From Cytophagales bacterium (GTDB lineage Bacteria > Bacteroidota > Bacteroidia > Cytophagales > Cytophagaceae): a stretch of 64,000 bases of DNA. Position 1 is the stretch's first letter. Each line of letters opens with the position of its first letter. The position numbers and the translations under genes are program-made. The notes under the pieces were generated by a model. That model saw only the letters and a list, made by a program, of their open reading frames with translations, did not search any database and was not told the DNA's origin. The stretch lies in contig REBA01000016.1 in NCBI GenBank assembly GCA_004294225.1, forward strand, positions 1 through 64,000, read 5' to 3'. Below, one piece after another: positions 17,107-26,370 of the stretch.

Positions 17107-18732
17107 TTAAACCATCATACGAATTGGATCTTCTAGATAGCTTTTTAAAGTTTGTAAGAATGCAGCTCCAATAGAACCATCTACCACTCGGTGGTCGCAA
17201 GAAAGAGTTACTTTCATAATATTTCCTACTGCTAATTGACCATTTTTTACAATAGCCGTTTGTTTGATTCCACCTACAGCCAAAATACAAGCATCAGGTG
17301 GATTGATAATCGCAGTAAATTCTTCTATACCAAACATACCTAAATTAGAAATTGTAAAGGTGTTGCCACTCCAATCTGCAGGTTGAAGTTGTTTGTTTTT
17401 AGCTTTACTTCCTAGTTCTTTGACTTCTGAACTGATATGAGACAGTGATTTGTTATCTGCGAATCTAACAACAGGAACTAATAATCCCTCTTCTACTGCT
17501 ACTGCTACTCCTATATGAACGTGATGATTGTATCTGATTTTGTCTCCAAGCCAAGATGCGTTAATCATTGGATGTTTTCTTAATGCTACAGCACAGGCTT
17601 TAATTACCATGTCGTTGAAGGAAATCTTCACAGGGGATATTTCATTCAAACTAGTTCTAGCTTCCATGGCTTTATCCATATTGATTTCCATGGTAAGGTA
17701 GAAGTGTGGTGCACCAAATTTGCTTTCTGCAAGTCTTTTTGCTATAATTTTCCTCATTTGAGAAACGGCTACTTCTTCATAGCTTTCTTCCCCTACGATG
17801 CTTGGTAAAGTTATTTTGGTACTTGTCTCTTTCTTAGCTACAGAATTGTTTTCTGAACTCACAACAGTTGCGTTCTTGAATGATTCTACATCTTTTTTGA
17901 TGATTCTGCCATTTTCTCCAGAACCTTTCACTTGTTGAATGGAGATTCCTTTTTCTTGTGCTATTTTTTTAGCTAGTGGTGATGCTTTTACTCTTTCAGA
18001 GGTATCTGTATAGGTTTGTGTTTTTACTTCTGCGCTTAGAGCGGTAGCTGATGTGTTTTCAGCTTTCTGAATTTTTTCTGAGCTTTGTGGTTGCAATAAG
18101 GGTAGATAATCTGTTCCTTTTTCTCCAATTATAGCGAGTATTCCATCTACTATTACTGCTTCACCTTCTTTCACTCCTATATACAAAAGCGTTCCAGTTT
18201 CGTACGATTCAAGCTCCATTGTAGCTTTGTCTGTAGCAACTTCGGCTAGTAAATCTCCTGATTTTACTGCATCCCCTATTTTTTTATGCCAAGCTACAAT
18301 AGTCCCCTCGGTCATTGTATCGCTCATTTTAGGCATTCTTATAACTTCTGCTTTGATATTGGATAGCTCAACAGAACTAGCAACAGCAGGCTTTGTATTG
18401 GTTTCAATAGTAGGTAATGCTTCAGTTTTAGTGGAAACTTCAGGCATTCCACCACCATTTTGAATTTCTTTTAATAAATTATCAATTTTCTCCCCATCTT
18501 TTCCGATGATAGCAATTACACCATTTACAGGCACAGATTCTTTTACTTTGGTTCCAATGAAAAGGAGTACTCCGTCTTGATATGATTCCAGCTCCATAGT
18601 TGCCTTATCAGTTTCTACTTCTGCCAGTACATCTCCAGATTTTACTTTGTCACCAATTTTTTTATGCCATGCAGCGATTACACCATCTGTCATGGTGTCG
18701 CTCATTTTGGGCATTCTTATAATCTCTGCCAT
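17107..18732 (-). CDS. pdhC: Pyruvate dehydrogenase E2, dihydrolipoamide acetyltransferase
   Basis: Core component of the pyruvate dehydrogenase complex, passing acetyl groups from E1 to CoA. Two lipoyl domains are visible (about residues 3-78 and 129-204), each with TDKATMELES; the lipoylated lysines are Lys43 and Lys169. Ala/Thr-rich linkers follow, then an E3-binding domain (about 247-285, ASPLAKKIAQEKGI) and the catalytic domain ending with DHRVVDGS (His514, Asp518). Length 541. The two lipoyl domains are nearly identical over MPKMSDTMT. No E1 or E3 gene adjoins it. A related 2-oxoglutarate or branched-chain E2 is possible but the two-lipoyl layout fits PDH best. Confidence 0.92.
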   Translation of the reverse strand: MAEIIRMPKMSDTMTDGVIAAWHKKIGDKVKSGDVLAEVETDKATMELESYQDGVLLFIGTKVKESVPVNGVIAIIGKDGEKIDNLLKEIQNGGGMPEVSTKTEALPTIETNTKPAVASSVELSNIKAEVIRMPKMSDTMTEGTIVAWHKKIGDAVKSGDLLAEVATDKATMELESYETGTLLYIGVKEGEAVIVDGILAIIGEKGTDYLPLLQPQSSEKIQKAENTSATALSAEVKTQTYTDTSERVKASPLAKKIAQEKGISIQQVKGSGENGRIIKKDVESFKNATVVSSENNSVAKKETSTKITLPSIVGEESYEEVAVSQMRKIIAKRLAESKFGAPHFYLTMEINMDKAMEARTSLNEISPVKISFNDMVIKACAVALRKHPMINASWLGDKIRYNHHVHIGVAVAVEEGLLVPVVRFADNKSLSHISSEVKELGSKAKNKQLQPADWSGNTFTISNLGMFGIEEFTAIINPPDACILAVGGIKQTAIVKNGQLAVGNIMKVTLSCDHRVVDGSIGAAFLQTLKSYLEDPIRMMV

Positions 18733-19035
18733 TTATATGAATGTTAAATTTTATTAAAACACTATACAGTTTTGCTGAAAACTGATTTTTATTCTATCAA
18801 AAGTTTAAATTTAATCTATTTAAAACTTAAAATAGTTGTTAAAATTAGTAAAAAAACTTTATTAGCAAGGTATATTCATCTTGTTAAAAGATAATTTAGT
18901 ATTAACTTTTTGATTTACATAATTAGATTATTTGATAGATTAAATTTTTTATTAATAAAGTTATATTTATTTATTTTGATAAAAATACCATTAGCATTTC
19001 TATTTTTGTAAAAGAGAAATACTAAAATTTAAGAT
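18733..19035. promoter_or_regulatory. Divergent intergenic region pdhC / M16 protease
   Basis: A 303-base AT-rich stretch with no credible coding sequence, holding the divergent promoters of pdhC and the M16 protease. A small dyad CAGTTTT-GCTG-AAAACTG is at about 18767-18784, within the pdhC leader region. Confidence 0.6.
19001..19008 (+). promoter_or_regulatory. Putative -7 box for M16 protease gene
   Basis: TATTTTTG matches TAnnTTTG, 27 bases before the ATG at 19036. A TTTTG at 18974-18978, 22 bases upstream, could be the -33 element. Confidence 0.5.
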
Positions 19036-21969
19036 ATGAAAGTGTATAAATTTTTTTCGTTACTAGTATTGATTCCTACAATTTTGTTTGGTCAGGAAAC
19101 TATATTTAAAGAAAGAATAATTAAAAGTGGGAAGTATAGTTATAAAATTGTAGATGGAGACCCTTTACAGACGAGGATTTACCAATTAAAGAATGGGCTT
19201 ACAGTTTATCTTTCTGTTTATAAAGATGCACCTCGTGTGCAGACATACATTGCTGTAAGGGCAGGTAGTAAAAATGATCCTGCTTCTGCAACTGGATTAG
19301 CTCATTATTTAGAACATATATTATTCAAAGGGACTACTAAAATTGGCTCAAATAATTGGAAGAATGAAAAAATAGAAATTGATAAAATTGAGTCACTTTA
19401 TGAAACCTACAGAGTTACAAAAGACTCAATGCTTAGGGCGAGGCTATATCATCAAATAGATAGCATTTCATTAGTAGCTTCAGGATATGCCATTCCCAAT
19501 GAATATGATAAGATGCTAAGCAGTATTGGTGCATCAGGTACTAATGCTTATACATTTCTAGAACAAACAGTTTATGTCAATGAGATACCCTCAAATCAAA
19601 TAGAGAAATGGTCGGCAATAGAGGCAGAACGCTTTTCTACAGTTGTTCCTAGATTGTTTCATACAGAATTAGAGGCTGTATATGAAGAAAAAAACAAAGG
19701 TTTGGATAATGATTCTAGAAAGGTCTATGAAGAGTTAATGGCGACAATTTTTCAAAAACATACCTATGGCACACAAACTACTATAGGTACTGTAGAGCAT
19801 CTTCAGAACCCATCTATCACTGAGATTAAGAAATATTTTAATACTTATTATGTACCTAATAATATAGCACTATGTCTTAGTGGGGATTTAGATCCAGAAA
19901 AAACGATCGCTACTATTGATAATTATTTTGGAAATTGGAAACCCAAGCCCCTTCCAACATATACGCCTGCAATCGAAGAAGAAATTAAGCAACCAATACT
20001 TAAAAAAGTACTAGGTCCTGATGCCGAACAACTAACAATAGGATTTAGATTACCAGGAAATCAGTCAAAGGCATCTTTGTTAGCTGAAATGATGAGTATG
20101 GTACTTACCAATGGTCAAGCTGGTTTGATAGATTTAAATCTAAATCAACAACAGAAAGTATTGAGTGCATCTTCTTATTGTATGAGATTTAACGATTATT
20201 CTGTTTTTGTGCTTAGTGGTAAACCCAAACAAGGACAATCTCTCGGTGAATTAAAAAACCTTCTTTTATCCCAAATAGATTTAATCAAGCAAGGAGGTTT
20301 TGAAGATTGGCTTTTGAAAGCAATAGTCAATGATTATAAAATTTATAAAATGAGAGAAAGAGAAAGCAACAAAGCAAGAGCAGATTTGATGGTAGATGCT
20401 TTTATTGCTAGAAGAAATTGGAAAGATGTCATCGGTGAGGTAGACCAAATGTCAAAGTTTACAAAAGCTGAAATAGTTGATTTTGCAAATCAATTTTTTA
20501 AGGACAATTATGTTGAATTACATAAACTGATAGGATCAGATTCAAGTATTATTAAAGTCGCAAAACCACCTATCACCCCAATCACAATTAATAGAGAACA
20601 ACAATCAGAATTTTTTACTCAGTTAAACAAAAAAAATTCTCCTACTATTTCCCCAGTTTTTATAGATTATAATAAAGATTTAGCGAAGTATTCAATGAAA
20701 GGAGAGGTTCCTATCATTTACAAAAAAAATATAGAGAATGGTATTTTTAATTTAAATATTCTAGTAGATATTGGTCGTGATATTGACCCTGCATATGGTA
20801 TAGCTGTAGATTATATAGATTATCTTGGAACATCACAATTCAATGCGGAAGCTTTAAAAAAAGAATTTTATAAACTAGGTTGTACTTACAGTATATCTAT
20901 TTCTGCTGATGCGATTAGTTTATCCTTAAGTGGTCTAGATGAAAATTTTGTTCCTGCATTAAATTTATTTGAATCACTACTAAAAGAACCAGTTCCAGAG
21001 GAAGCAGTGCTTGCTGATTATATTGCCAGAATTTTAAAATCACGCCAAGATGTTAAACGTTCTAAAGGTGCGATTATGAATGGAGGACTCGTGAATTATG
21101 CTAAATATGGTCTTGACTCTCCTTTCAGAAATATCTTATCAGAGACTCAATTGAAGCAGTTAAAAGCTTCAGATTTGATAGCAATGATTAAAAAGATATT
21201 GAGTTACGATCATAGAATATTATACTATGGACCCAAATCTAATGAGGCTTTAATTTCCTTACTTAATCAGCACCATCAGTCATCAGAGCACTTATTACCA
21301 GTTCCTATTTCTAAAAAATTTACATTTAGAGATATTAATGAGAATATGGTTTATTGGGTAGATTTTGAGATGGTTCAAGCCGAGATTGTGATGCTTTCTA
21401 AGTCTGTTCTATTTGATAAAAAATTAGTTCCTAAAGTAAATTTATATAACGAATATTTTGGCGGTGGAATGGGCTCTCTTGTATTTCAAGAGATGAGGGA
21501 ATCAAGAGCATTAGCTTATGCTGTTCGCTCTGTTTACCAGAATGCAAATAAAAAGGAAGACCCCAATTGGAATTTTTCTTATATAGGCACTCAATCAGAT
21601 AAAATTATTGAAGCAATAGATGGTATGATTGCCTTACTAGAAAATATGCCTGAATCAGAGAGTTTATTTAAGAATGCTAAAGAGAATTTGATTGAAACTA
21701 TCAATACTCAAAGAATTACCAAAGCATCTGTACTTTCTAATTATGAATCGGCTAAGAAAATTGGTGTGGATTATGATTTGAGAAAAGAAATATATGATTG
21801 GATAAAGACCGCCACCTACTCAGACTTGAAAAATTTTCAAGAGCAATATATCAAAGACAAGAAGAGGGTCTTGCTCGTATTAGGTTCAAGAGATAAAATT
21901 GACTTTAAGACTTTGGAAAAATATGGAAAAGTGCAACAACTGACCAAAGAAGAAATATTTGGTTATTAA
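19036..21969 (+). CDS. Secreted M16 family zinc metalloprotease, double domain
   Basis: A 977-residue peptidase of the insulinase/pitrilysin family. A signal peptide (about 1-19, ending FGQE) sends it to the periplasm or cell surface. The inverted zinc motif is HYLEH at residues 90-94 (His90 and His94 bind zinc, Glu93 is catalytic), with a later acidic segment ELEAVYEEKNKG that should give the third ligand. A second M16 half (about 540-977) contains EYFGGGMGSLVFQEMRESRALAY, the usual catalytically inactive partner domain. Length and order match Bacteroidota peptidases that degrade small peptides. It has its own promoter; the LysM gene follows after 104 bases. Confidence 0.93.
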   Translation: MKVYKFFSLLVLIPTILFGQETIFKERIIKSGKYSYKIVDGDPLQTRIYQLKNGLTVYLSVYKDAPRVQTYIAVRAGSKNDPASATGLAHYLEHILFKGTTKIGSNNWKNEKIEIDKIESLYETYRVTKDSMLRARLYHQIDSISLVASGYAIPNEYDKMLSSIGASGTNAYTFLEQTVYVNEIPSNQIEKWSAIEAERFSTVVPRLFHTELEAVYEEKNKGLDNDSRKVYEELMATIFQKHTYGTQTTIGTVEHLQNPSITEIKKYFNTYYVPNNIALCLSGDLDPEKTIATIDNYFGNWKPKPLPTYTPAIEEEIKQPILKKVLGPDAEQLTIGFRLPGNQSKASLLAEMMSMVLTNGQAGLIDLNLNQQQKVLSASSYCMRFNDYSVFVLSGKPKQGQSLGELKNLLLSQIDLIKQGGFEDWLLKAIVNDYKIYKMRERESNKARADLMVDAFIARRNWKDVIGEVDQMSKFTKAEIVDFANQFFKDNYVELHKLIGSDSSIIKVAKPPITPITINREQQSEFFTQLNKKNSPTISPVFIDYNKDLAKYSMKGEVPIIYKKNIENGIFNLNILVDIGRDIDPAYGIAVDYIDYLGTSQFNAEALKKEFYKLGCTYSISISADAISLSLSGLDENFVPALNLFESLLKEPVPEEAVLADYIARILKSRQDVKRSKGAIMNGGLVNYAKYGLDSPFRNILSETQLKQLKASDLIAMIKKILSYDHRILYYGPKSNEALISLLNQHHQSSEHLLPVPISKKFTFRDINENMVYWVDFEMVQAEIVMLSKSVLFDKKLVPKVNLYNEYFGGGMGSLVFQEMRESRALAYAVRSVYQNANKKEDPNWNFSYIGTQSDKIIEAIDGMIALLENMPESESLFKNAKENLIETINTQRITKASVLSNYESAKKIGVDYDLRKEIYDWIKTATYSDLKNFQEQYIKDKKRVLLVLGSRDKIDFKTLEKYGKVQQLTKEEIFGY

Positions 21970-22073
21970 AGTTCAATAGATTTGATTTCAAATCCTCTTG
22001 TGCAAAACTAAATATATTGCTTTCGTATAAGCAGTATCTGTTAAGAAATTTACTTATTAATTAAAATACATTT

Positions 22074-23486
22074 ATGCGTTACATCTATATCTCAATTCTA
22101 TTTTTTTTCTTTTCTAGCATAGGTATAGAAGCAAAGAACAACAATACCTTTCCTACTGATTCTATCGGAAGTATTATTATTGCAGGGAAGACCTGCGTTA
22201 GATATCTTGTGTCGCCAGGGGAGACAATTTATAGAATTTCATCATTGTATAGAGTACCTATTTCAGATCTATTGGAAATGAATCCAGAGCTAGAGGCTGG
22301 TCTGAAGGTGGGTCAGATAATTACCATTCCTTATAATGCCAAAGATTTATACAATGGCAAACGAGAAGCCGCAAACACTAATTCATTTAACAATGCAAGT
22401 GCTAATGTGGTTGAGAAAAATACAGAGGAAACTAAGGGAAACAACAGTGTTCATACTGTTCAAGCTGGAGAGACCCTATATAGTTTATCCAGACGTTATA
22501 AGGTTTCTGTTGAAGACTTGAAGAAATGGAATAGTTTTGATTTGAAAGCAGGTCAGCAAATATTTGTTACTGAACCAGATATAAAGACCTCTGTAGGTAA
22601 TCCAGAAAAGCCTAAAGAAGAAGTAAAGCAAGAAGAAAAACAAAAAGACGTTCCAAATCCTGCACAAGTTGCTGCAAATAGCCCAGTAAAGTCTAATACT
22701 GCTATTAAAGCTCAGCCAGTAAAGGTTATCCCATCGTCTTCATTTCTAGATACAGCTTCTTATAGTTATGACCCTTCTATGCAACAAGTTTTAATTATTC
22801 CATTCGATCCTTATTTATATTTTTCTGACGCTGATGACGAAATGGCCGCTGCTTCTAATATGCACAGAACTAAGATTAGACAAGTATTTCGCAGGAGGAT
22901 GAATGCTCTTCTCGATTACCCAGGGTATGAAAATATACATCTGCTAGGTGGTAAAGCCAATGATTCCTTATCTGATCTGAATAAAATATATAGCTCCGTA
23001 ACATACAATTATCAAGAGATTATTAATAACCCCAATTATATAGCACCTGTAGCATCTGAGAATAAAACTACTACTAATGCCAATAAATCTTGGCTTCAAA
23101 AGCAGAAAGAGAAAATAGTAGTAGAAGAATCGAGCAAGAAATCAATGGCAGCTAGAGACAATGGAAAATATTTTGGTGTAGTCATTCGTAATCCTGAGTT
23201 TTTTAATTATTTCAATAGAAAATACAACACAGATTATTACATTTTTATTAATCAATTTGAAGTAAAAACGAATTACGAAAACTGCTTGGATAGAGCAGTT
23301 CATAATTTTGATAGAACATTTACAACTCACTTCTCTATTTTTAATTCTAGTGGCAAACAGATTGCAGGCAACAAATTCAAGCTACTTTATAATTCTAATT
23401 CCAATAATGTTCAGCAAATAGTAACAGAGAATATGCTCAAAATAGCCGAACGAATTATTGGCGAACTTCCTACTCCTTCTAGATAA
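22074..23486 (+). CDS. Exported protein with two LysM domains
   Basis: A 470-residue protein with a signal peptide (about 1-20) and two LysM peptidoglycan-binding domains at about residues 43-86 (YLVSPGETIYRISSLYRV) and 126-166 (HTVQAGETLYSLSRRYKV). A Lys/Glu/Pro-rich linker (about 170-215) leads to a C-terminal domain (about 225-470) of mixed alpha/beta character without a catalytic motif I recognise. It probably sits in the periplasm bound to the cell wall. Related Bacteroidota proteins are annotated only as LysM proteins. It converges on cruF with an 11-base gap. Confidence 0.85.
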   Translation: MRYIYISILFFFFSSIGIEAKNNNTFPTDSIGSIIIAGKTCVRYLVSPGETIYRISSLYRVPISDLLEMNPELEAGLKVGQIITIPYNAKDLYNGKREAANTNSFNNASANVVEKNTEETKGNNSVHTVQAGETLYSLSRRYKVSVEDLKKWNSFDLKAGQQIFVTEPDIKTSVGNPEKPKEEVKQEEKQKDVPNPAQVAANSPVKSNTAIKAQPVKVIPSSSFLDTASYSYDPSMQQVLIIPFDPYLYFSDADDEMAAASNMHRTKIRQVFRRRMNALLDYPGYENIHLLGGKANDSLSDLNKIYSSVTYNYQEIINNPNYIAPVASENKTTTNANKSWLQKQKEKIVVEESSKKSMAARDNGKYFGVVIRNPEFFNYFNRKYNTDYYIFINQFEVKTNYENCLDRAVHNFDRTFTTHFSIFNSSGKQIAGNKFKLLYNSNSNNVQQIVTENMLKIAERIIGELPTPSR

Positions 23487-23497
23487 TGGAGAGAAAT

Positions 23498-24127
23498 CTA
23501 GAAGCGATGAATAAATAAATAACCAAGGAAGAATAATAGCTGAGTGACAATATAATATAGAGCTACCTTATTATAGCTGATTTTTGAAAACAACTGAAAT
23601 ACATAGCTTATGACTAAGCCTATCACAAACCAACAAAAATAGTTATACATAGGTATTTTTCCCTCAGCCCATTGCCACAAAGGGATTCGAGTAGCAAATT
23701 GTTCTAATACAATATCAAAAGCTACCATTAATAATGAGGCTAATACTGGTCTAAATAGTTTTGGAAAATAATTTTGCTGAATCAAACTATTACAAGCATA
23801 AGCGGTGCCAGTCCAAGTAAGTCCTATCAATAAAGGAACTCCAAAAACGGAGTACCCCAAAGCATCGGTATAGTGATAATCGCCAAAGAGAAGACCAGTA
23901 TTTATACCTATAATTTCACTTATCATTCCTAAAAAGAAGGCAAACAAAAGACATAGAGCAAAAGCGGTATTCCATATTTTTGCGTCGTAAAAAAGGAATA
24001 CATTGATTAGGATTAGATGATAAGGTGTTCCTATTTCAAACAATGGCTTAAAGATATCTATACTACAAGCTATAATGCCAAAGCAATGAAATAGTATTAA
24101 GAGAAAAATACGCCTAGATGGATTCAT
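23498..24127 (-). CDS. cruF: Carotenoid 1,2-hydratase-like protein, CruF family
   Basis: A polytopic membrane protein of about 209 residues of the CruF/DUF422 carotenoid biosynthesis family, with about seven hydrophobic segments and the family-like stretch GINTGLLFGDYHYTDALGYSVFGVP. CruF adds water to the psi-end of linear or monocyclic carotenoids, giving a 1'-hydroxy group. The frame is open to a TTG at 24148, but ATG 24127 (MNPSRRIF) leaves a 4-base gap to the crtD stop and is preferred. Placement right behind the CrtD-like desaturase supports a joint role in making a hydroxylated carotenoid end group of the saproxanthin/myxol type. Confidence 0.85.
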   Translation of the reverse strand: MNPSRRIFLLILFHCFGIIACSIDIFKPLFEIGTPYHLILINVFLFYDAKIWNTAFALCLLFAFFLGMISEIIGINTGLLFGDYHYTDALGYSVFGVPLLIGLTWTGTAYACNSLIQQNYFPKLFRPVLASLLMVAFDIVLEQFATRIPLWQWAEGKIPMYNYFCWFVIGLVISYVFQLFSKISYNKVALYYIVTQLLFFLGYLFIHRF

Positions 24128-24131
24128 ATGG

Positions 24132-25607
24132 TCAATGATTTTCTTCAATCAGATTTGCGGTAATCTTTGCAGAAAATAGACAAAGCGGAATACCTCCACC
24201 TGGGTGAACAGTACATCCACAAAAATATAGATTTTCAAAATTAGAAAAATTGGGGTGCCGCCAAAATGCAGATAACATACTGTTAGAACTAGCACCATAT
24301 AAGCTTCCTAAATAAGAATTGGTTTGAGAAGCAATACATTCAGGTGTGATGACGTGTTCATGAGCAATATCATTTTCAATACTAATATTCAATCTTTTGT
24401 TAATTTTTTCAGTGATTATCTTTTTCATCTTTTCTACATAGTTCTTTTCATAAGATTCAGTAAGATGCGGAGCATTAATCATCACAAACCAATTTTCGCT
24501 ACCTTCTGGAGCATCAGAATTTACTATCTTACTGCTAATATAGATATAAATAGTAGGGTCAGCATAAAACACCTTATCTTCAAACAGAGCAACAAACTCC
24601 CTCTTGTAATCTTCTGAAAACAATATATTGTGTACTTCTAGTTCAGGATGATGTTTATTGATTGCCCAATGAAATATTAGTGCAGAGTTGCTGATCTCGT
24701 TATTCAAATATTTAGTAGGAGCTTTGTAGTTGGGCAATAATCTTTCATAAGTCAGCTTTACATCCATATTGCTTACCACTATATCTGCATCTATAGATTG
24801 ATTTAGACTTCTGATGCCATTCACTTTATTTTTTGAATAGATAATTTCCTCCACTTTTTGGTTAAACTCAAACTTTACTCCTTCCTCCAGAGCCAATTTA
24901 TACATGGCTTGTGGTATGGCATATATCCCTTGATCAGGAAGATATGCACCTAAATTATGCTCTAGATGTGAAATAATGTTAAACAAAGAAGAAATCTTGT
25001 ACGGGTTAGAACCATTGTAAGTTCCTTGTCTATTGAATAAACGAACCAATGCACTGTGCTTGAAATATTTTTGATTGATAGTATTTAACGAAGCCAAAAA
25101 TCGTGGTTTTATCAGATAAATCAATGGGGAAATAAATTCTTTACGAAATAATTTTCCGATTTTATGGATAGAGTTTTCAAGGAATACAGGAGCTATATTA
25201 TTGTAGGTCTCCTCTTGTTTTTTCAAGAATTTTAGTACGACCCCTTCTTCAATGTTTAGTTTGGTTTTTATTTCCTTGGCAAATTCTTTGGGAGAGGAAT
25301 AAGAGTCTATGCTAAGATTATTTTCATAGAAATATTTGGTAACAATTTTCAAAGCTTGATAGTTAAGATAATCTCTAGGATTTTTATTGCAAAGTAGCCA
25401 AAGTTCATCTACCAATTGAGGAAGTGTAAATAGTGATGGACCACAATCGAATCGATAATCTTGCCAAGTGTAGTTCGAAGCTTTTCCGCCATAGCTTGTG
25501 TTCGACTCTAATACCAATACCTCAAATCCCAGTTTTCTTAGTCGAATTGCAACCGCTAAGCCTGCTATACCAGAACCAATGATGATTACTTTTTTACCTT
25601 TGCTCAT
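24132..25607 (-). CDS. crtD: Carotenoid desaturase, probably 1-hydroxycarotenoid 3,4-desaturase
   Basis: FAD-dependent desaturase of the CrtI/CrtD family, 491 residues. The dinucleotide-binding fold GSGIAGLAVAIRL (residues 11-23) is followed by GGKASNYTWQDYRFDCGPSL; the C terminus has FCGCTVHPGGGIPLCLFSA, the usual FAD-contact end. The FTLPQLVDELW variant after CGPSL resembles CrtD-type enzymes rather than phytoene desaturase. CrtD acts on 1-hydroxy carotenoids, the product of CruF/CrtC, matching the downstream neighbour. No crtB or crtI is in the window. A phytoene or diapophytoene desaturase role cannot be excluded by reading alone. Confidence 0.82.
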   Translation of the reverse strand: MSKGKKVIIIGSGIAGLAVAIRLRKLGFEVLVLESNTSYGGKASNYTWQDYRFDCGPSLFTLPQLVDELWLLCNKNPRDYLNYQALKIVTKYFYENNLSIDSYSSPKEFAKEIKTKLNIEEGVVLKFLKKQEETYNNIAPVFLENSIHKIGKLFRKEFISPLIYLIKPRFLASLNTINQKYFKHSALVRLFNRQGTYNGSNPYKISSLFNIISHLEHNLGAYLPDQGIYAIPQAMYKLALEEGVKFEFNQKVEEIIYSKNKVNGIRSLNQSIDADIVVSNMDVKLTYERLLPNYKAPTKYLNNEISNSALIFHWAINKHHPELEVHNILFSEDYKREFVALFEDKVFYADPTIYIYISSKIVNSDAPEGSENWFVMINAPHLTESYEKNYVEKMKKIITEKINKRLNISIENDIAHEHVITPECIASQTNSYLGSLYGASSNSMLSAFWRHPNFSNFENLYFCGCTVHPGGGIPLCLFSAKITANLIEENH

Positions 25608-26077
25608 AAATTTATAACATAAGTTTACTTAGATTGTTGATGCAAGTTAGTTAAATGGGATATTCAATAGAAAATTGCAAATCTAAAAGATACTAATAAA
25701 TGCCATGTTGTTCCAACTCCAGATTATGCAGAAGAAATTTTCATTGATAAATATAGGGGATAACCCAATAATTGCCTGAATAATTTATTGCGAAAAAAAC
25801 AAACATAATACCCTTATGTTCATCTATATTGTTTATAGCTTTTTTTAATTTGTTTTAGTTAAAAATAAACCTGCTGTAATTGAAAATATTTTTTCGTTGT
25901 TTTTAAATCGACCTATAAAAAAACATATTATAACTATAAATAATATCGATTAGTATAATATTTATATTAATTTGGCGATACGTCGAAATTTCTTATAATT
26001 AGTTGGTTAAGAAATTAATTTATTTTAATTTGCAATCATAATTTCCTATTCACCTAATTTTTAACCAAATAAAAACT
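25608..26077. promoter_or_regulatory. Long intergenic region crtD / T9SS operon
   Basis: A 470-base, strongly AT-rich region between divergent genes. I find no credible complete gene. A short open frame at 25671-25763 has no start codon and no recognised family. The region should contain the crtD promoter (box at 25678-25685) and the promoter of the T9SS operon, for which no clear TAnnTTTG box was found. Confidence 0.6.
25678..25685 (-). promoter_or_regulatory. Putative -7 box for crtD-cruF
   Basis: The minus strand reads TAGATTTG, a TAnnTTTG match, 70 bases upstream of the crtD ATG. Confidence 0.35.
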
Positions 26078-26152
26078 ATGATACACTTGCTATTGCTTGA
26101 AAAATTTGTTTTAAACAAAACAAAACAAAACAAAACAAAACAAAATTTTTAA
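26078..26152 (+). other. Out-of-frame 5' start of the T9SS cargo gene
   Basis: The ATG at 26078 opens 24 codons (MIHLLLLEKFVLNK, then Thr/Lys/Gln/Asn from the repeat) and hits TAA at 26150. Its frame differs by two from the signal peptide that begins TTT TTA ATT at 26146. Removing one CAAAA unit, or adding two, joins them in one frame. It looks like the natural first exon-like segment of the downstream gene in an off state. Confidence 0.7.
26116..26145 (+). repeat. Tandem pentanucleotide repeat (CAAAA)6
   Basis: Six perfect CAAAA units lie between the ATG at 26078 and the hydrophobic signal-peptide codons. A unit of five is not a multiple of three, so slippage shifts the frame. This is the arrangement of contingency loci that switch surface proteins on and off. 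Confidence 0.95.
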
Positions 26153-26370
26153 TTGCCTTTGCTAGCATAGGGCTAGGGATACTTTTTTCGAGTGTAGTTA
26201 TTGCTCAACAATTAGAACCTATTGAGGCTAGTATTGAGGATGTTATTACTAAATTTAAAACTTTAAAAAATTTTAGAACAAGTAAATCTGATTCTATTGT
26301 TTATATTATCCCTAATCGGTTTTTATCAATTAAAGACTCTCTGCGAAATGCCCCCAATAAAGAGGATGTT

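Noticed and set aside
25671-25763. Short open frame (ANLKDTNKCHVVPTPDYAEE-like) in the crtD/T9SS intergenic region
   Set aside because: No start codon in frame, only about 30 codons, stop just before it and no recognised family. It could be a gene remnant but nothing supports that over chance.
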